Below, piece after piece: positions 1 through 11,885 of a stretch of 64,000 nt of DNA (positions are counted from its first letter, which is position 1; each line of letters begins with the position of its first letter). The translations under genes were made by a program, and so were the position numbers. The notes beneath the pieces are model-generated. The model saw nothing but the letters and a program-made list of their open reading frames with translations, was not told the origin of the DNA and did not search any database. Source of the stretch: Apis mellifera (taxonomy: Eukaryota > Arthropoda > Insecta > Hymenoptera > Apidae); NCBI RefSeq assembly GCF_003254395.2, contig NC_037648.1, positions 8,682,009 through 8,746,008 of the forward strand, given 5' to 3'.

Positions 1-1790
1 CCCGCGTCTTTAAAAATCGCATATTTATCCAGAATCCGTAAACAGAAGCGATCAAACTGAAATATATCGAGGAGAGATAAGATTCTTCCGCGAGGATTCG
101 GGAAGATGGCCGCGTTCGAGGAATTGTTCGTGTCGAGACAATGCCTCGAACAATGCAAATTGGTTCCTGGTTCCGTTTTCACGCGACGACACGTTGTTTA
201 TCGACACGATTTGGACACGATGCTCGATATACTGTGTGACGATCTCTCATGAAAATTTCATCGGAAAGTTAGGAAAACGGACGTGGAGGGAGGGAGGGAG
301 GGAAGCACACGGGTCGATCCATGTGTCCCTTCCTCCCTCCCGTTAAAAGGGCCGTTTTCAAGACACACACACACACATACATACACGCTCTCTTTTACTT
401 TCAAATGTAATTTGCCGCCCCTGGAAGCCGCGTTTCCCCCACGTTTAATGGAGCTCGATGATTATTTAGTATCGTTGCCTTCGTCACGGATTAATGTTCT
501 CTCTTGCCAGATGGTTGGATGATAAATAAGGAGATTTGTTTGTAGATGAAACGTAGGGGTGAAATATAGTAAGTGATTTTTTTTTTTTTATGGGAAAAGA
601 AATTTGCACGAATGGAACTTTTTTCGTAGCTTGAAGTATTTTTTGGAAATTTTTACTGAGAAGTTTGTAAATAAATCTAAAGGGAATAACTTGAGTTTAT
701 ATATAAATGGAAAGAGAGTGTAATATGTAATAATATATTTTAAAATTTCTTTTTTCTTGTGGATTATAGATGTATCATTTAAATTTAGTAACTACAGATT
801 GAATAACGATGGCAATAAATGATTAATATAAAAATGCACGTGAGGAAAGAAGTTTCTCATTTGTGAAAACATTATCTAATAGATAATAGAGTCAGGTATA
901 TCGTTGTGTTTACCATCTTGTTCAAGGGTATGACTATATTATCAGGGTATTGCTAATTTACAATATGGGTTTTGCAATAATTAAGCGTGCATTAACATAC
1001 GCATATATATAGCGCCGAGATCGTTAGTTCTACTGACAAGATCATAACAGAGCAATTGAGCTGCCGACGATGAGACCCTAATTAAGATTCGACTGTCGTC
1101 CCTACAGATTGTATAGCATACCTCCTTTGAATATGCACTATCTTCAAAAATAGATTGTCGTATACAAGTATATGCAAGTAATATAACGTAATGCAAGATA
1201 CATAAGATTCTACAACACTTTGTGTAAATTTAATTATGGCAATTAATATTTTAATCTCTCCATCTTCCGTTTTTTAAATATTAAAAAATTCGTTTATCAT
1301 CAGCTTATCTATTTCTTTTGTTTCTCATTCATTAAGAATAATTCCTAATTCTGTTTCGATAAATAAATAAAGAAATAAATAATCATAGAGCGCAAATAAT
1401 TTGTATAATTAAGCTGTTGGATACAAATAGGATATTAACGAAATTTAACGAAAAAGAACTTTAACGTAGAGCGAATAAATACTAGGATATTTTTAACTAA
1501 CCTTATTCGTGCAAGAATTAAACGTGCCCGATAAAAATCCACTAATTTCCAAGAATCAGCAAACATTCGAATAATCCACACAGTTTAGTGGTCTCTCGTC
1601 AGAAGAGAGAGACACGTCATTAAAAAATATTCCGCGTAACCTGCGCATTCATAATTTGAAACCTCCATACCGGAACGTTAAATTATCGTGCATTATTTGC
1701 AAGGAGAGCATTTAACGATGCTGGCCCCGTTTATCCCACCGAATACGTCTCGCCACCATCTTAATTACGCGTACGCGTATTAAAACAAAC
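1..1790. other. Gene-free stretch with small repeats
   Basis: No supportable gene. It holds a GC-richer start, a (GGGA)n run at 285-302, a (CA)n run at 362-375 and a T13 run at 577-589. The short frames here are unremarkable. A 14-bp perfect CpG-rich palindrome sits at 1766-1779. The rest is AT-rich single-copy-looking sequence. Confidence 0.6.
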
Positions 1791-1793
1791 ATT

Positions 1794-2010
1794 GGAGAGA
1801 GAGAGAGAGAAATAAATAAACAAAATAAATAAGTAAATAAATAACGAGAAAGAAACGAGTTCTGCTCGAAGTGACGCGAGAGAAGAGAGGGGGAGGAGAA
1901 AGAGGCTCGTGAGCCGATACGCGGCGACGAAAGTTGCCAAGCAAAAAAAAAAAAAAAAAAAAAAAAAAAGAAAGAAAGAAAGAAAGAAAAGAAAAAAAAG
2001 AAAATAAGAA
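1794..2010. repeat. Compound microsatellites: (GA)n, (AATA)n, A27 and (GAAA)n
   Basis: A (GA)n run at 1794-1811 passes into (AATA)n-like sequence to about 1846. After a GC-richer spacer come A27 (1943-1969) and (GAAA)n. On the minus strand this is a long pyrimidine tract that inflates an open frame with a run of Phe. It could act as a splicing pyrimidine tract in that orientation, but I see no convincing exon just after it. Confidence 0.95.
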
Positions 2011-2210
2011 AAGTCTAAAGCTCTCGCGCTGAAAATGTCTGCCGCGGAACCGGAACACTTGTCGTTACGCTCGCTAATGAGGGCGAAGCACTCCATTAAG
2101 TCAACTGCGCGGTAACTACGATAGAAACGGGGAAAACTCAACGTCAAAGAGGGATACGCTCTTCTAACGCTGTCCATCACGTTGCTGCTATGTTTCCGTT
2201 CTGGACTTAC

Positions 2211-2255
2211 GCCATGACTGAACGTGACGTGATCCTGGTTATCTTTCGTATCCAT
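2211..2255 (-). CDS. Candidate initial exon (15 codons, ends at a GTAAGT donor)
   Basis: On the minus strand an ATG in the context AAAGATGG starts a frame of 15 codons (begins MDTKDNQDHV, ends FSHG). It runs exactly into GGC/GTAAGT, a consensus donor. The frame stays open upstream and downstream, and this whole 1.76-2.27 kb stretch is open for 168 codons, partly because of a poly-T tract. The product is not recognised. Without a downstream acceptor that I can pair with it, this may be a chance donor in an open island. Confidence 0.15.
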
Positions 2256-5055
2256 CTTTTGCACCAACTGTGTGTGTATGTGTGTCTAAATAGCCAGGCG
2301 GATTATTTTGATTTTTAAATAAGCATTTTAGATAATACAATCTATATTTGATGTTTTTTCTTTAATTTTTGAAATTAACTTGGAAAATTTTTAAGCGACG
2401 TTGAAAAATTCTATGTTTTTTTTAGTTAGAATTCAGAGTTAAGGTTATTTTATTTTTGTCAACTTGAAAAATACTTGCAACGAAAATGATAAAAATTTTA
2501 ATTTGTGTTTTTAAATGGTAAATAGAATATTTTAACCGAGGAGAGTATTATCCTTTGGATATTTTTCTATCCTTTTGCGTGTCATGTGCATTATGTAGAT
2601 TTTTCTACGGAATAATTTTCAGCAAATGTATTGTATGTAAATACATCCACGGAATAGTGGTTGTTCGCGTTAATATTCGGACATCACGCTTATAAGTAGT
2701 TAGTCGCGTTAATAGTCAGACACGTCTCATTTCTCGTGTATATTTAAAATAGATATATATGTACATATATATACACGTAAAATTTATTTATAATTTTCAA
2801 AACAATTCTATAATTCAAAAGTTGTGATAAATGTTACAATAAATCAATCAACATACATATTTATTTTTATGTATATATATATATATACACATACATGATA
2901 TTAAAATTTATAAACCGTTTCTACGCAGTTTGATACACACTCCGTTAATGCCAATTTCAATTATAAAATTTCGAAAGCGACGAATATATTTTTCGACGCT
3001 TTTTTATAAAAAAAAAAAAAAAAAATAGCTGCAATTGATCATTTCTTTCCTTTTTTTTTTTTTTTTTTTTTTTACGCTCGAATATCAAATTGTCACGGAA
3101 AATATCGCGCATATCAAAACTGTAATTTATCGAAACGAAAAAATTGGAAAACGAATGGATATAACGCCGTGGACAATGTGGAAAGAAGTTTCGAAACGGC
3201 GCATCGATGCGTTTTATTTCGAATGAAAGTTTTAAAGCGCACAAACCTGACACACAGTTGGCACGACATTTTTGCGGCATACTATGATATTTGCATACGT
3301 GGAATGAAAGCAATGTTTAACTAAGCGGGATGGACGGAAAGTTGACGATAATTTAGCCTCCCGTACAAAGCGATTTCGTGGATATCAAACGTGGAAGTTA
3401 TTCCATAAATAATAACCCGTTTTCATCGTGGGTCGCGAAAATAAAAGATAATCCCGAAGAAACGAGTCAAATTGAGGCAAATTGAGCGACGTTGAATGGA
3501 ACACGCTGTGATCCAATTGGCCGATTCACCCTGGCCGAATGTCAATTTTACTTGAGCTGAAAAATTTTTATTAGCATCCAAGTATCAACGCGAAATTGTT
3601 TGAGGCGAGAGTCAAAATTTGATCTTTTTTTCCTTTTCTATAGATATTCTTCCGTCATTCCTAAAGTATCCTGTAATATTAGAAATTATTTTAAATGATA
3701 TTTCTTCAAACGTTATTAAAAAAAAAAAAAGGAAGCATTCTGAAAATTAATCCCTGTAACCTAATATACATATTATTTATATTAGCTTGGCATTTGTGTG
3801 CCTCATACTGATTACGTATAAGTAAAGTATGAAATAATAATTGCATATAAACATAGGCAATTAAAATTTACATATACCCATTACGACACGATATTGTGAT
3901 CGATTTTTTATCGAAAAGAAGCCAATGTATAGAAGCCAATTTTTCAAAATTAAAATTAAGCTTAAAAGTTAAATCGGCCGGATCGAATTGTTTATCGGGG
4001 CGAATTTTCCATCATTTGAATCATTTCACGTGATGATGAATTATTATTATTATTATCATTATAACCAGAAGCGAAATATTTGCCAGTTTTCGGCCGATAG
4101 AAATTAAACTTGATTTCCGCTTGATATTGTATTATTTAAACGGCGTCATAAATCTCGTGCTCGACGAGAGAGAGTGTGTGTTTATATTTTTGGAGGAAAG
4201 TCTCGAAAATAAACGAAGCGAGCGAACGTTCCCCTCTCCGTTGTATGGAAATTTCGACGATTCACGGCTCGTGTCACGCGTAGATGGCAAGTAATAATCC
4301 GACATACATGGTCGACGTATCGTGCGTTCATCCGGCCGTGATTTCTTCTCGATCGACGACGGCCAATAGAGAATTTGAGGAGCCTTGAGAGCTTCCTGGA
4401 ACAATCACGAGACAGCCAATACCATTCCCCGCTATCCTCTTGAACTCTAAGCGAACCATGTCAAATTGGCAAGCGGCTCGATGGCTTTTGATGAATCGGA
4501 GAAGTGCATCAAGCTTGGCTTTTCGCGTGCTCGTTGATAAAGTGGGGAGGGATGGTTGTTTTAACAGATCGCGATGGAGAAAGATTATTTACGATAACTT
4601 CCTGTGATTATTTATTTTATATCGAGGAAAAAAGGAGAAGATTCATTGCAAGTATCGTACTCTGAATAGAGTTTGCAATTTAATGTTTCATATCGTCGAA
4701 GAAGAGATTGTTCGAAGAAAAAAATAATTATTAAAAAAAATAATTTATAACCAGGGAGATAATCCTTGTTTATCATTCAGCAGGCGCGAGTAAATAAATT
4801 ATAAAATATGAAGAAAAAAAAATCTAAACTTCGTAACGACGTAAAGAGTTAAGCTTTTGAACCGAAGATTAAAGATGCATGCAGCTTCTTCACAATGCAT
4901 GCCTGCTTTGAAGCGTGTAGAAAATTCAACGAGCTATTCGCAACACTCCAGAGTTTTATATACCTCTTCGAAAGATATCCCTCATTTTTATACCAATTTT
5001 TACATCAACGAGTTTAAAATCTTCAGAACAAGTAAATCTTAATTTCATTACTTAC
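2256..5055. other. Gene-free AT-rich stretch
   Basis: No supportable gene. It contains an imperfect 39-bp-period direct repeat around the 11-mer TCGCGTTAATA (2665-2675 and 2704-2714), several (AT)n patches (2755-2775, 2870-2890), a run of about 11 A near 3720 and an (ATT)n run at about 4041-4058. A GC-richer island spans about 4140-4560 and is open on the minus strand for 90 codons without other support. Confidence 0.6.
3008..3073. repeat. Poly-A / poly-T dyad
   Basis: A18 (3008-3025) is followed after about 25 bp by T23 (3051-3073). Either strand could fold into an A/T hairpin. Such homopolymer pairs slip easily, so the exact length may vary between individuals or be mis-sequenced. Confidence 0.95.
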
Positions 5056-5251
5056 ATTTTTGTGTATCTCTTGATTTATTATACTGTCGTTGTTTATAGA
5101 AATCGAGAAGCTTTATCATTTTCACGGGGGATCTTTTACAAAGATAGAAGGAAATAATTGGAATAATTAAAATTGTTAAACCGATTGAAATCTCATTACG
5201 ATTATAATTAATTTCTCCAAATAATAATATCACCTGTCTCAAGGGAAACAT
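5056..5251 (-). CDS. Candidate exon encoding a membrane-spanning segment
   Basis: The minus-strand frame opens with ATG at 5251 (MFPLRQ). It has one hydrophobic stretch of about 20 residues at positions 23-38 (GLTILIIPIISFYLC), followed by a basic flank (KRSPVKMIK) and a polar tail. This resembles a membrane anchor with stop-transfer charges. The frame reaches a GTAAGT donor (exon edge at 5056); the ORF stop follows three codons later. An alternative acceptor is the CAG just before the seventh codon. The DNA is AT-rich, so 65 open codons are mildly notable. No family is recognised, and chance remains a good alternative. Confidence 0.22.
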
Positions 5252-5388
5252 AGAATAATTTTCAATTCACTTTTCGATACACTTTCAGCAAGTGAAAAAA
5301 AAAAAAGAAAAATCTAAAAATGTTTTTATCGTTACGTCTCGACTCCCCATAAAAATGTCCACGTTGCACGCGTATATTCAATATCAAG

Positions 5389-5425
5389 TTTATAATGGAA
5401 TTTTATAATGGATTTTATAATGGAA
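5389..5425. repeat. Short tandem triplication of TTTATAATGGA
   Basis: Three copies of a 12-14 bp unit containing TTTATAATGGA lie head to tail. They have no evident function and look like replication slippage. Confidence 0.85.
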
Positions 5426-7406
5426 CGTTACGTGCGACGTATTCGTGTATTATGGCGATTTAATACCATCACATTTGCCAAACAACAAGCCCCCGAGCTT
5501 TCGCACTCGCATATTTTCCAGATAATATTAAAATATTTCTCGGTCGATTCTCCTAACAGGGGAGAAATTTTCATTTCGAAGCCGCCTGTTAAGTTCATTC
5601 CCCCCCATTATCCACGAGTGATTTTTCACCACCTTGAGAAGAGAGTTTTCAACTACCACGATTTCAACCTTTCCTCTTAATCTTTCAATAATCGTAAAGC
5701 GACGAATATCTGGAATCGGTTAAAAATTCCATCCCGCCGGCGTAAATCGGCGAAAATTCATTAACGCCTCGGCAGGAAGATCACCCCGGCCAGATTAGTC
5801 GTATCTTTATTGCTTTGGCGCAATTATAGAGATGCTATCTCCCGTATCCGTAATGCACACTTGGCGATCACTTACGCGCCACACGCCAAAAGGATTTTTA
5901 ATGAGGCTCGTATAGAAAACTTCTAGGAACATTAATCCTACTCGTTGAAATTCCCGGGGCTGTAACGCGAGCAACTGAATCGAATAAATACGCGAATTTG
6001 AAGCGAAGTGTGTTCGATGGCGGATTAATTATTCGCGTTGATAATTGTGAAGTGGTTGATATGGATTGAAGAGGGTTGCGGAAACGATCGAAGAAATTTT
6101 CGAGAAGGAGATGAGCGTATATTAATATCGAGATTAATATCTTTCTAATGAGATAGTTTCAATTGTTCACATTTTGAATTTATATATAAGTAATTATTTT
6201 ATTAATCTGAGAGGAGAGGAAAAATGTAGAAAGATCTTTTTTTCTGATTGAAAGATGTAAGGGATTTGTTCCTTTTAATACCAGACAAAAGTTTGGCAAG
6301 AATACAGAGCTTCCTTCAAACCTTCGTATCCCTTCTTCTCGGGGCAAACTGACTCCAAGATCTGTTAAAAAACTAATTTCCTTTCTCTACTTTTGAAATT
6401 TATGGATAGAAGGAAATATGTAAAAGAGAGGAAGAAAGAAAATAAATGTACAGATTATTTCATTCATTGAAAGAGATTGATAAACAAATATAGATATATT
6501 ATATAAAAATAATTCATAAAATAGTACTATAAAAAATTGATCAGTCGAGAAGAATCAATTTTTAAATAATAAAATTAATTTATCACGTGAAAAAATACTT
6601 TACTATTTTATAAAATCTTTCAAGAAACCCACATTGATTTTTCCACCGACCATTTCCAGATGCTATAAAAAACTTAAAGAAACAAAGAACGAATAAAAAT
6701 CTTCGAATCCCCACCTATTTCTAATCTAATCCCATCCGGTCAAATATTATAACCGGTTCCGGTAAAATATCTCGAATCAGAAAAGCTGGGAACAGAACAA
6801 TTTCCATCGACTGCTACCAATTCCCACGCAATTGGAGAACGGCCGCGGGTACAACCGTCCCCATTAACGAAACCCTGGTGATTAAAACTCGCCTCGCCCA
6901 AGGCAATACCAAAATCCATCAAACGAGAAAGAAACCTTCTCGTGGAGCGCGATATTAAAAAGCAAGGAACGATTTCAAACTTCATTCTCGTCCACCTGAT
7001 CAATCCTCCCCTATTTTAATTAAACAAAGAGACAGAAACCACCCCCAAAAATTTTCTCCCAAACATCTCCCTTCGATTCCTCTCTCTTTTCACTCCCGTT
7101 TAAATGTAATTTTCAAAATCTCGCTGGAAGGAGAGGAAAAAAATGTTGCCTGGCCAGAATCTAGGCCGTTGATTCGGTGGCTGATTACGCGAATTAGCGG
7201 TGACGTTTATTGGTGGCCGGACAGTTTTTCATTTCGACCTGTCACGGGTTACGGGATGGACGACGCCGCGGTTTCCTCGTTATATGACAGGGGGCAGGGC
7301 GAGATGCACGGCAGGATGCACTCGGCGGGCGCATATATTCGGGATAATTGTGCCCGAGCGGTAAAACAGCGGGGGAACTGTTGGCGTGCAAACAGCCGCA
7401 TTGATT
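5426..7406. other. Gene-free stretch, GC-richer islands inside AT-rich DNA
   Basis: Islands lie at about 5700-5960, 6720-7000 and 7160-7400. The minus frame at 6740-7003 (87 codons) and the plus frame at 7169-7432 (87 codons) have no splice, promoter or family support. Nothing else stands out. Confidence 0.55.
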
Positions 7407-7462
7407 GCGGGATACGCAAATATGTACCTTGAAGGAAATCACGCGTATCCCGCGTATAAAAG
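7407..7462 (+). promoter_or_regulatory. Candidate core promoter: 11-bp inverted repeat next to TATAAAAG
   Basis: GCGGGATACGC (7407-7417) is repeated in perfect inverted form as GCGTATCCCGC (7443-7453), with a 25-bp spacer. Two bases later comes TATAAAAG (7455-7462), a consensus TATA box. A start site would be expected near 7485-7490, but no clear insect initiator is there; the nearest TTCAGTC-like motif is at about 7550. The first good ATG downstream is at 7694. The inverted repeat could bind a dimeric regulator. Its length alone is not statistically exceptional in 64 kb. Confidence 0.3.
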
Positions 7463-7693
7463 TTTCACCCCCATTGCGCCTCCTCGATAACTCTCTTTTC
7501 CTTCTCCCCTTTTTCCTCTCGTACCCTCTCGTGAATTATCTCGTCTTCTCTTCAGTCGTGTTCTCAACTGTGATTTTTTCTTTTTAATTATGATATAACG
7601 AATTTTTTTGAGCATTCGTTGAGAGTTTTTTTTTTTAATTTTTGAAACGAGACAGGTCACGTTAGGTTATTTTAGGGAAGAGTCGATGTATCA

Positions 7694-7921
7694 ATGTCGC
7701 AGAACGTCGCACTGCGCGAAATTATAACCGTGGTCCGCAGAATCGAAGGAAAACTTCTGATCGAGAACGAGGTCGTTGGAGGAGCAAGGGATTCGAGAAT
7801 ACGCGAGAGATGGTGGGGAGAAAAAAAAACAATTATTTATAATCTATTCTCTTTGCTAGGGAAAGGAAAGAGATGCGAGATATGCAGAAAGGAAATTTTT
7901 ATTTATCAAGATGAGTATTAG
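7694..7921 (+). CDS. Candidate small ORF (75 codons) downstream of a TATA box
   Basis: ATG in the context TATCAATG starts a 75-codon frame (MSQNVALREIITVVRRIEGK...) with a charged, helix-like first half and a Cys pair near residue 58 (CEIC). It ends in TAG at about 7919. It lies some 210 bp after the expected start site of the TATA box at 7455. No family is recognised. The second half is AT-rich and looks less protein-like, so if any part is coded it may be only the first 45 residues. Confidence 0.15.
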   Translation: MSQNVALREIITVVRRIEGKLLIENEVVGGARDSRIRERWWGEKKTIIYNLFSLLGKGKRCEICRKEIFIYQDEY

Positions 7922-10900
7922 TGCTTCAATAGGATTTTAAATGACAATTTTTTTTGTTTAAAGATTCTTTCTTTTCAGTTTTGCAGATAATTGTTCAAAT
8001 TTAACAAGAATCATAACGTAATATAATAAAATTATAAATTGATGTCCTTTTCTCATTTTCTAATTGTATTTTAAACTATCCAAAAAAAAAATAATATATA
8101 ACAATTTATATATTATATACAAATCCATATTTTACAGCTGCACAAGAGGCAAAAAACTTAAGTTTGTTCCCCTGCTATTTTTCACGAGTTTATTTCTGCA
8201 AATCTGCCCGAAGGCAAATAACAATGGAATCAATTTGGAACTTTTCTCGGTTAATGTAAATCCAATAAATTCGAGAGAAAAGAGAGCATTCGAGGCTAAT
8301 TTATAAAACAATAGTTCTTAAAGTCAATTTGTCAGGGAATACGAAGTTTGAAAAGGAACTCCGCATCCCTTTGTCCGGCTCGGATCCATTTGTTTGTTTT
8401 TTTATTTTCTTCTTCTTCTTCTTCTTCTTCTTCTTCTTCTTCACCTCTCAGATTGCGCATCGAGTAATTTCCAAACGCAACGCAACGAAAGGGGAAGGGG
8501 AAGGATAAAAGAAAGAGGGAGAAAAATTGTAATTGTTGTTTAATCGATTCAACGTCTGGTCGAATTAGAAACGAATAGGTAACGAGAGAGGTAAATGAAT
8601 CTCTCTCCGTAACGCTAGATGTAAATGGATCGAGTCTGGTGCATCTGGTGCAAGTGACAAGCGTTTCAGACAGGGAACGAAAGGGAACGATTCGAAACGG
8701 TTCGAACAAGCGATAGCTTTGTTTCGAGTGGAAACGCGTGTCCAAATGGATTTTAGGAAATCCAACGAAGTTTCACTCCCCCCTCCCCTCAAGTTGAAAG
8801 GAAGGTTGCACGAAATCGGGGAGTCGAGTTTAACTTCCGGCCGGTGGGAGGTCAAAGGGCGAAGAAGAACGAGCGTGACGGGCACAAAGTGGAATTACAG
8901 TTCAAATACGATGAAACGGTAAGAAAAAAAAGAAAAAAAAAGAACGAAAATAGGATAATTTCATATCGAAGATGGCAGTTAAAGGGTGATATTCCGATAT
9001 TGGCAATTGGCAACAATTGAAAAAGATAAAATTATCTCAATTTCTATCAAAAGTAAATTATTCTCTTTATATATAACGTGTTAAAATCCGATTAAAACCG
9101 ATTCTTCTATTCTCGGTTTATCGAAGGATAATAAATTAAATAGAAAGGCAGCTGTAATTAAAAGCAATCTAAGATTAATCGAAACTTATTTTCGATTGTA
9201 AAGTGTTAAAATTCCATAACGAGAAGAATCAAAAAGTGTCATAGTATTGTGTGTGTCATCGTAGTGACCCGGTTAAAAAGGACGATCGATTTTTAAAAAT
9301 TGCTCCTCTTTCGTGGAAATAATAATTCGTCGAAACAAACGATGTAAAATATCCGAGAAAATAGGCGTACAGGACAGCCCGTGTCGGCTTTATTCGCGGC
9401 TGTGCTACTTACTTATTTAGCGAGCAGGGGCCTGCAATTAAGCGTTAAATATGAGGTTTCTTTTACGTGGAAGGCAGCGAAGGATATAAATGTTGTGCAG
9501 TTCGTCACGGGTTTCTTATCGGGAAACATTATCTCCGCACTCCATTTCATACCTCTTTCGACCTTAAATAGTTCTCCAGTTTCGCAATCGAGATCTAGGC
9601 AGGGCTTGATGTCGGGTCATCCGTCATCCAACCTCCATCAATTCCGCCGTTTCTGATTCGTGGAAGCGACTCGTCATAAAGGGAACGTAAGATGAATGAA
9701 TGAAACGAATAATACGGCTGTACACTTGTCGTTAACACTGGATTAACTCGTTAACTCGTACACTAATATTAACATAAAATTTCCATTAAACGCCGGAGAT
9801 AATTGCCCCGATCAATTTTACGATACCTTACGAGAGAGCGAGAGCTCTATCATCCTGTTTCCACCTTGTTCCATCGTTAGTTTAGGTTAGAAGGGAAGTT
9901 GGACGAAATTGAGTGACAAATTTTATTCCTTGGAGATCTCGTCAATGTGTCAATAAGACGTGTTATTCGTAGCATTTGATTAACGTTTCTTAGAATCGTA
10001 GAATTCAACGATAATCTTCTCTCTTAAATGTAGCTTAATATCTTAAATGAAAAAAGAATTTTCTGAAAAAAAAATCCATTTACAAGAACTTTTCATTTGA
10101 ATAATTTTCAAACCAATATGTATATATTTCTTTAACATCCTCTGGCTCTTAATTAAACATTTTTTCCTTGTACGAAAAAAATAAAATCTAATAACAATTT
10201 CTTCAATGATTGAAGAAAAGTCATCCATAAAAGCGAGGATACGATTTTCACGTTGCGATCAATCGTCTGTCGATCAAAGTGTGAATACGAAAATATGCTA
10301 TAAAAATATTCTCGACGATACCAAGCTACCCCAGTAAAAAAAAAAAATGAAATTGAGCTTAAAAAAGAGGCTTAGAATGGCAGTATAAAGTTGAAACGAA
10401 TTAACAATCACGCGTGCTATTTTATTTGCATAATTAGTAAATCGAATTATTCGAAATCGTTTTCGTGTTTCATCTGGATTCATAACAGTTTATCCGAATC
10501 GCGATAAATTAAACGGCGGTAATAAATTAGAAAGTTGTGGGATACGCGTGTTCCGCGAGGGAAGCCCACTTGCCCTCCTGTTGACAGTTTTCAGAACTCT
10601 GTTTTTAACAGCAGCCGCTGCTGAAACTTTCGTTCAATTAATTATGCAAATTTTAATTCTCGACAGATTATCTTCCGTTTCAATTACTCACTCGTAGCAA
10701 ATAGAACTTGCGAGATTATTAATTCCTAGATTTCTTATAAATGATGAGTTTAGATATTATCGCTATCGTGTTTCAATATCAAGAATTCTTTTCAAGATCC
10801 CTCTAAGAGATCATTTAAATATTCGTTGCTTGAAATTTCGAGTCGATATTGTACGGAAGTTGTAGAATTTTTCGACTTGTCGTCCGATATTCTCGGTTGA

Positions 10901-11050
10901 AATCGGGCGTCCAGATCTAAGAAATGACTTCATAAAGAAACATTGAAATTACACGTCTGTGAATCAGAACGGTGACACGCCTCTGACCGCTCAATAGTGA
11001 CTACATAAATCTGCAGCTTGGAATAGGCATAGAACAGGATACAGGTCTCC
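7922..11050. other. Gene-free stretch with islands
   Basis: Islands at about 8330-8900 and 9360-9660 are open in several frames. The 137- and 106-codon minus frames near 8.3-8.9 kb overlap each other and one crosses the (TTC)12 repeat. The plus frame 9381-9656 begins at GTG and has a hydrophobic start, but no splice or promoter support. The rest is AT-rich sequence with runs of A near 8924-8941 and 10337-10347. Confidence 0.55.
8407..8442. repeat. (TTC)12 microsatellite
   Basis: This is a perfect trinucleotide array of twelve units. On the minus strand it reads GAA and gives a poly-Glu run in an otherwise unsupported open frame. Confidence 0.97.
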
Positions 11051-11092
11051 TCTCTTTTCTTTCTTTCTTTCTTTCTTTTCTTTTTTTATTAC
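11051..11092. repeat. (TTCT)n pyrimidine tract
   Basis: About 40 bp of TTCT units end in T7. The tract lies some 75 bp upstream of a splice-flanked exon candidate on the same strand and could serve as an upstream pyrimidine tract. Confidence 0.9.
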
Positions 11093-11166
11093 CCTCCACC
11101 GACGTTTCTCTGGAACTAAGTTAGCATTACTTCACGAGTAAGTATTTGGGTTAACCTCTCGCCTAG

Positions 11167-11219
11167 TCGACTTTGAGATACCTTCGTGGACGAAGTGGTG
11201 GTCGAATTGCTCGAAGCAG
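11167..11219 (+). CDS. Candidate 53-nt internal exon
   Basis: The acceptor is a pyrimidine-rich CCTCTCGCCTAG. The donor is GAAGCAG/GTGAGG, a strong match to consensus. Between them 53 nt are open in two frames. The frame with two leading bases encodes 17 residues, DFEIPSWTKWWSNCSKQ, and ends in phase 0. No family is recognised. A weaker GTAAGT lies just upstream at 11135. The exon could equally be untranslated. Confidence 0.25.
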
Positions 11220-11842
11220 GTGAGGTCGCTATTAACGGATACTCTTGGAATTTTTCTCGAGAAATAGTCAAAGGATTAACTTGATAATAAATTTACGTAC
11301 ATTTGTTTAAATGTAATTTTCTTCGCAATCTCTGAAATATCGAATCGAAATAGAATGAACTGCAAGAAATAATTTTTTTTATCAAAATATCCCACGTTCA
11401 ATAACTTTATTATTCGCTACTTTTCAACAAGACCTTTGTATTTTTGTATTTCTTTTTTTAATACAATTTATAATGGAACCAATTATAATATTTTAAACTA
11501 TTTCAAAATGACAAAATGAAAAATACGTAAAAATAAAGCAAATCGATGCTCGAGCAAAATAAAAAAGAAAAAACTAAAAATATTCAAGAAATAAATATAC
11601 TAATTATTTCACCTCGTATATCTTTGTACAATTTAAACAATTGTTACGTGCAAAAAGAGATCTAACCTGATAACCATAACCCATTCACGAGAATATAGAT
11701 ACGCTCGAACGAGTAGAACGATGACCCGACGAATAAAAGACGCGAAGGAGATTTTACAGCTTCTGGTCACGCATCGTCCAATTGTTTGCGGATCTCGTCA
11801 TTCTATTCCACCGTGAACAATAAACGCGGCCGATAAAAAACG

Positions 11843-11885
11843 ATGGAGTCGAGATTTCGCCCACATTGGGGACAGTTTTTGACAG
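11843..11885 (+). CDS. Candidate initial exon (ATG to CAG/GTATGA donor)
   Basis: ATG in the context AACGATGG begins a 14-codon frame (MESRFRPHWGQFLT), which runs into GACAG/GTATGA, a fair donor. It lies in a small GC-richer island preceded by a CGGCCG. No TATA box is visible at the expected distance. The product is unrecognised, and one of the two other frames is also open. Confidence 0.15.

Noticed and set aside
1766..1779. 14-bp perfect palindrome of TACGCG units as a regulatory site
   Set aside because: It is a short alternating purine/pyrimidine run made of a repeated TACGCG unit; no other signal accompanies it.
1761..2267. 168-codon minus-strand frame
   Set aside because: It depends on a poly-T/TTTC tract and (TC)-type repeats that cannot produce stops and give Phe/Leu runs. 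Only the short ATG-to-GTAAGT part was kept as a weak candidate.
7660..7680. GTTAGGTTATTTTAGGG as a telomere-like remnant
   Set aside because: Only isolated TTAGG words, not an array; expected by chance.
8332..8885. Overlapping minus-strand frames of 137 and 106 codons
   Set aside because: They overlap each other in different frames, and one crosses the (TTC)12 repeat giving poly-Glu. Typical of a stop-poor island.
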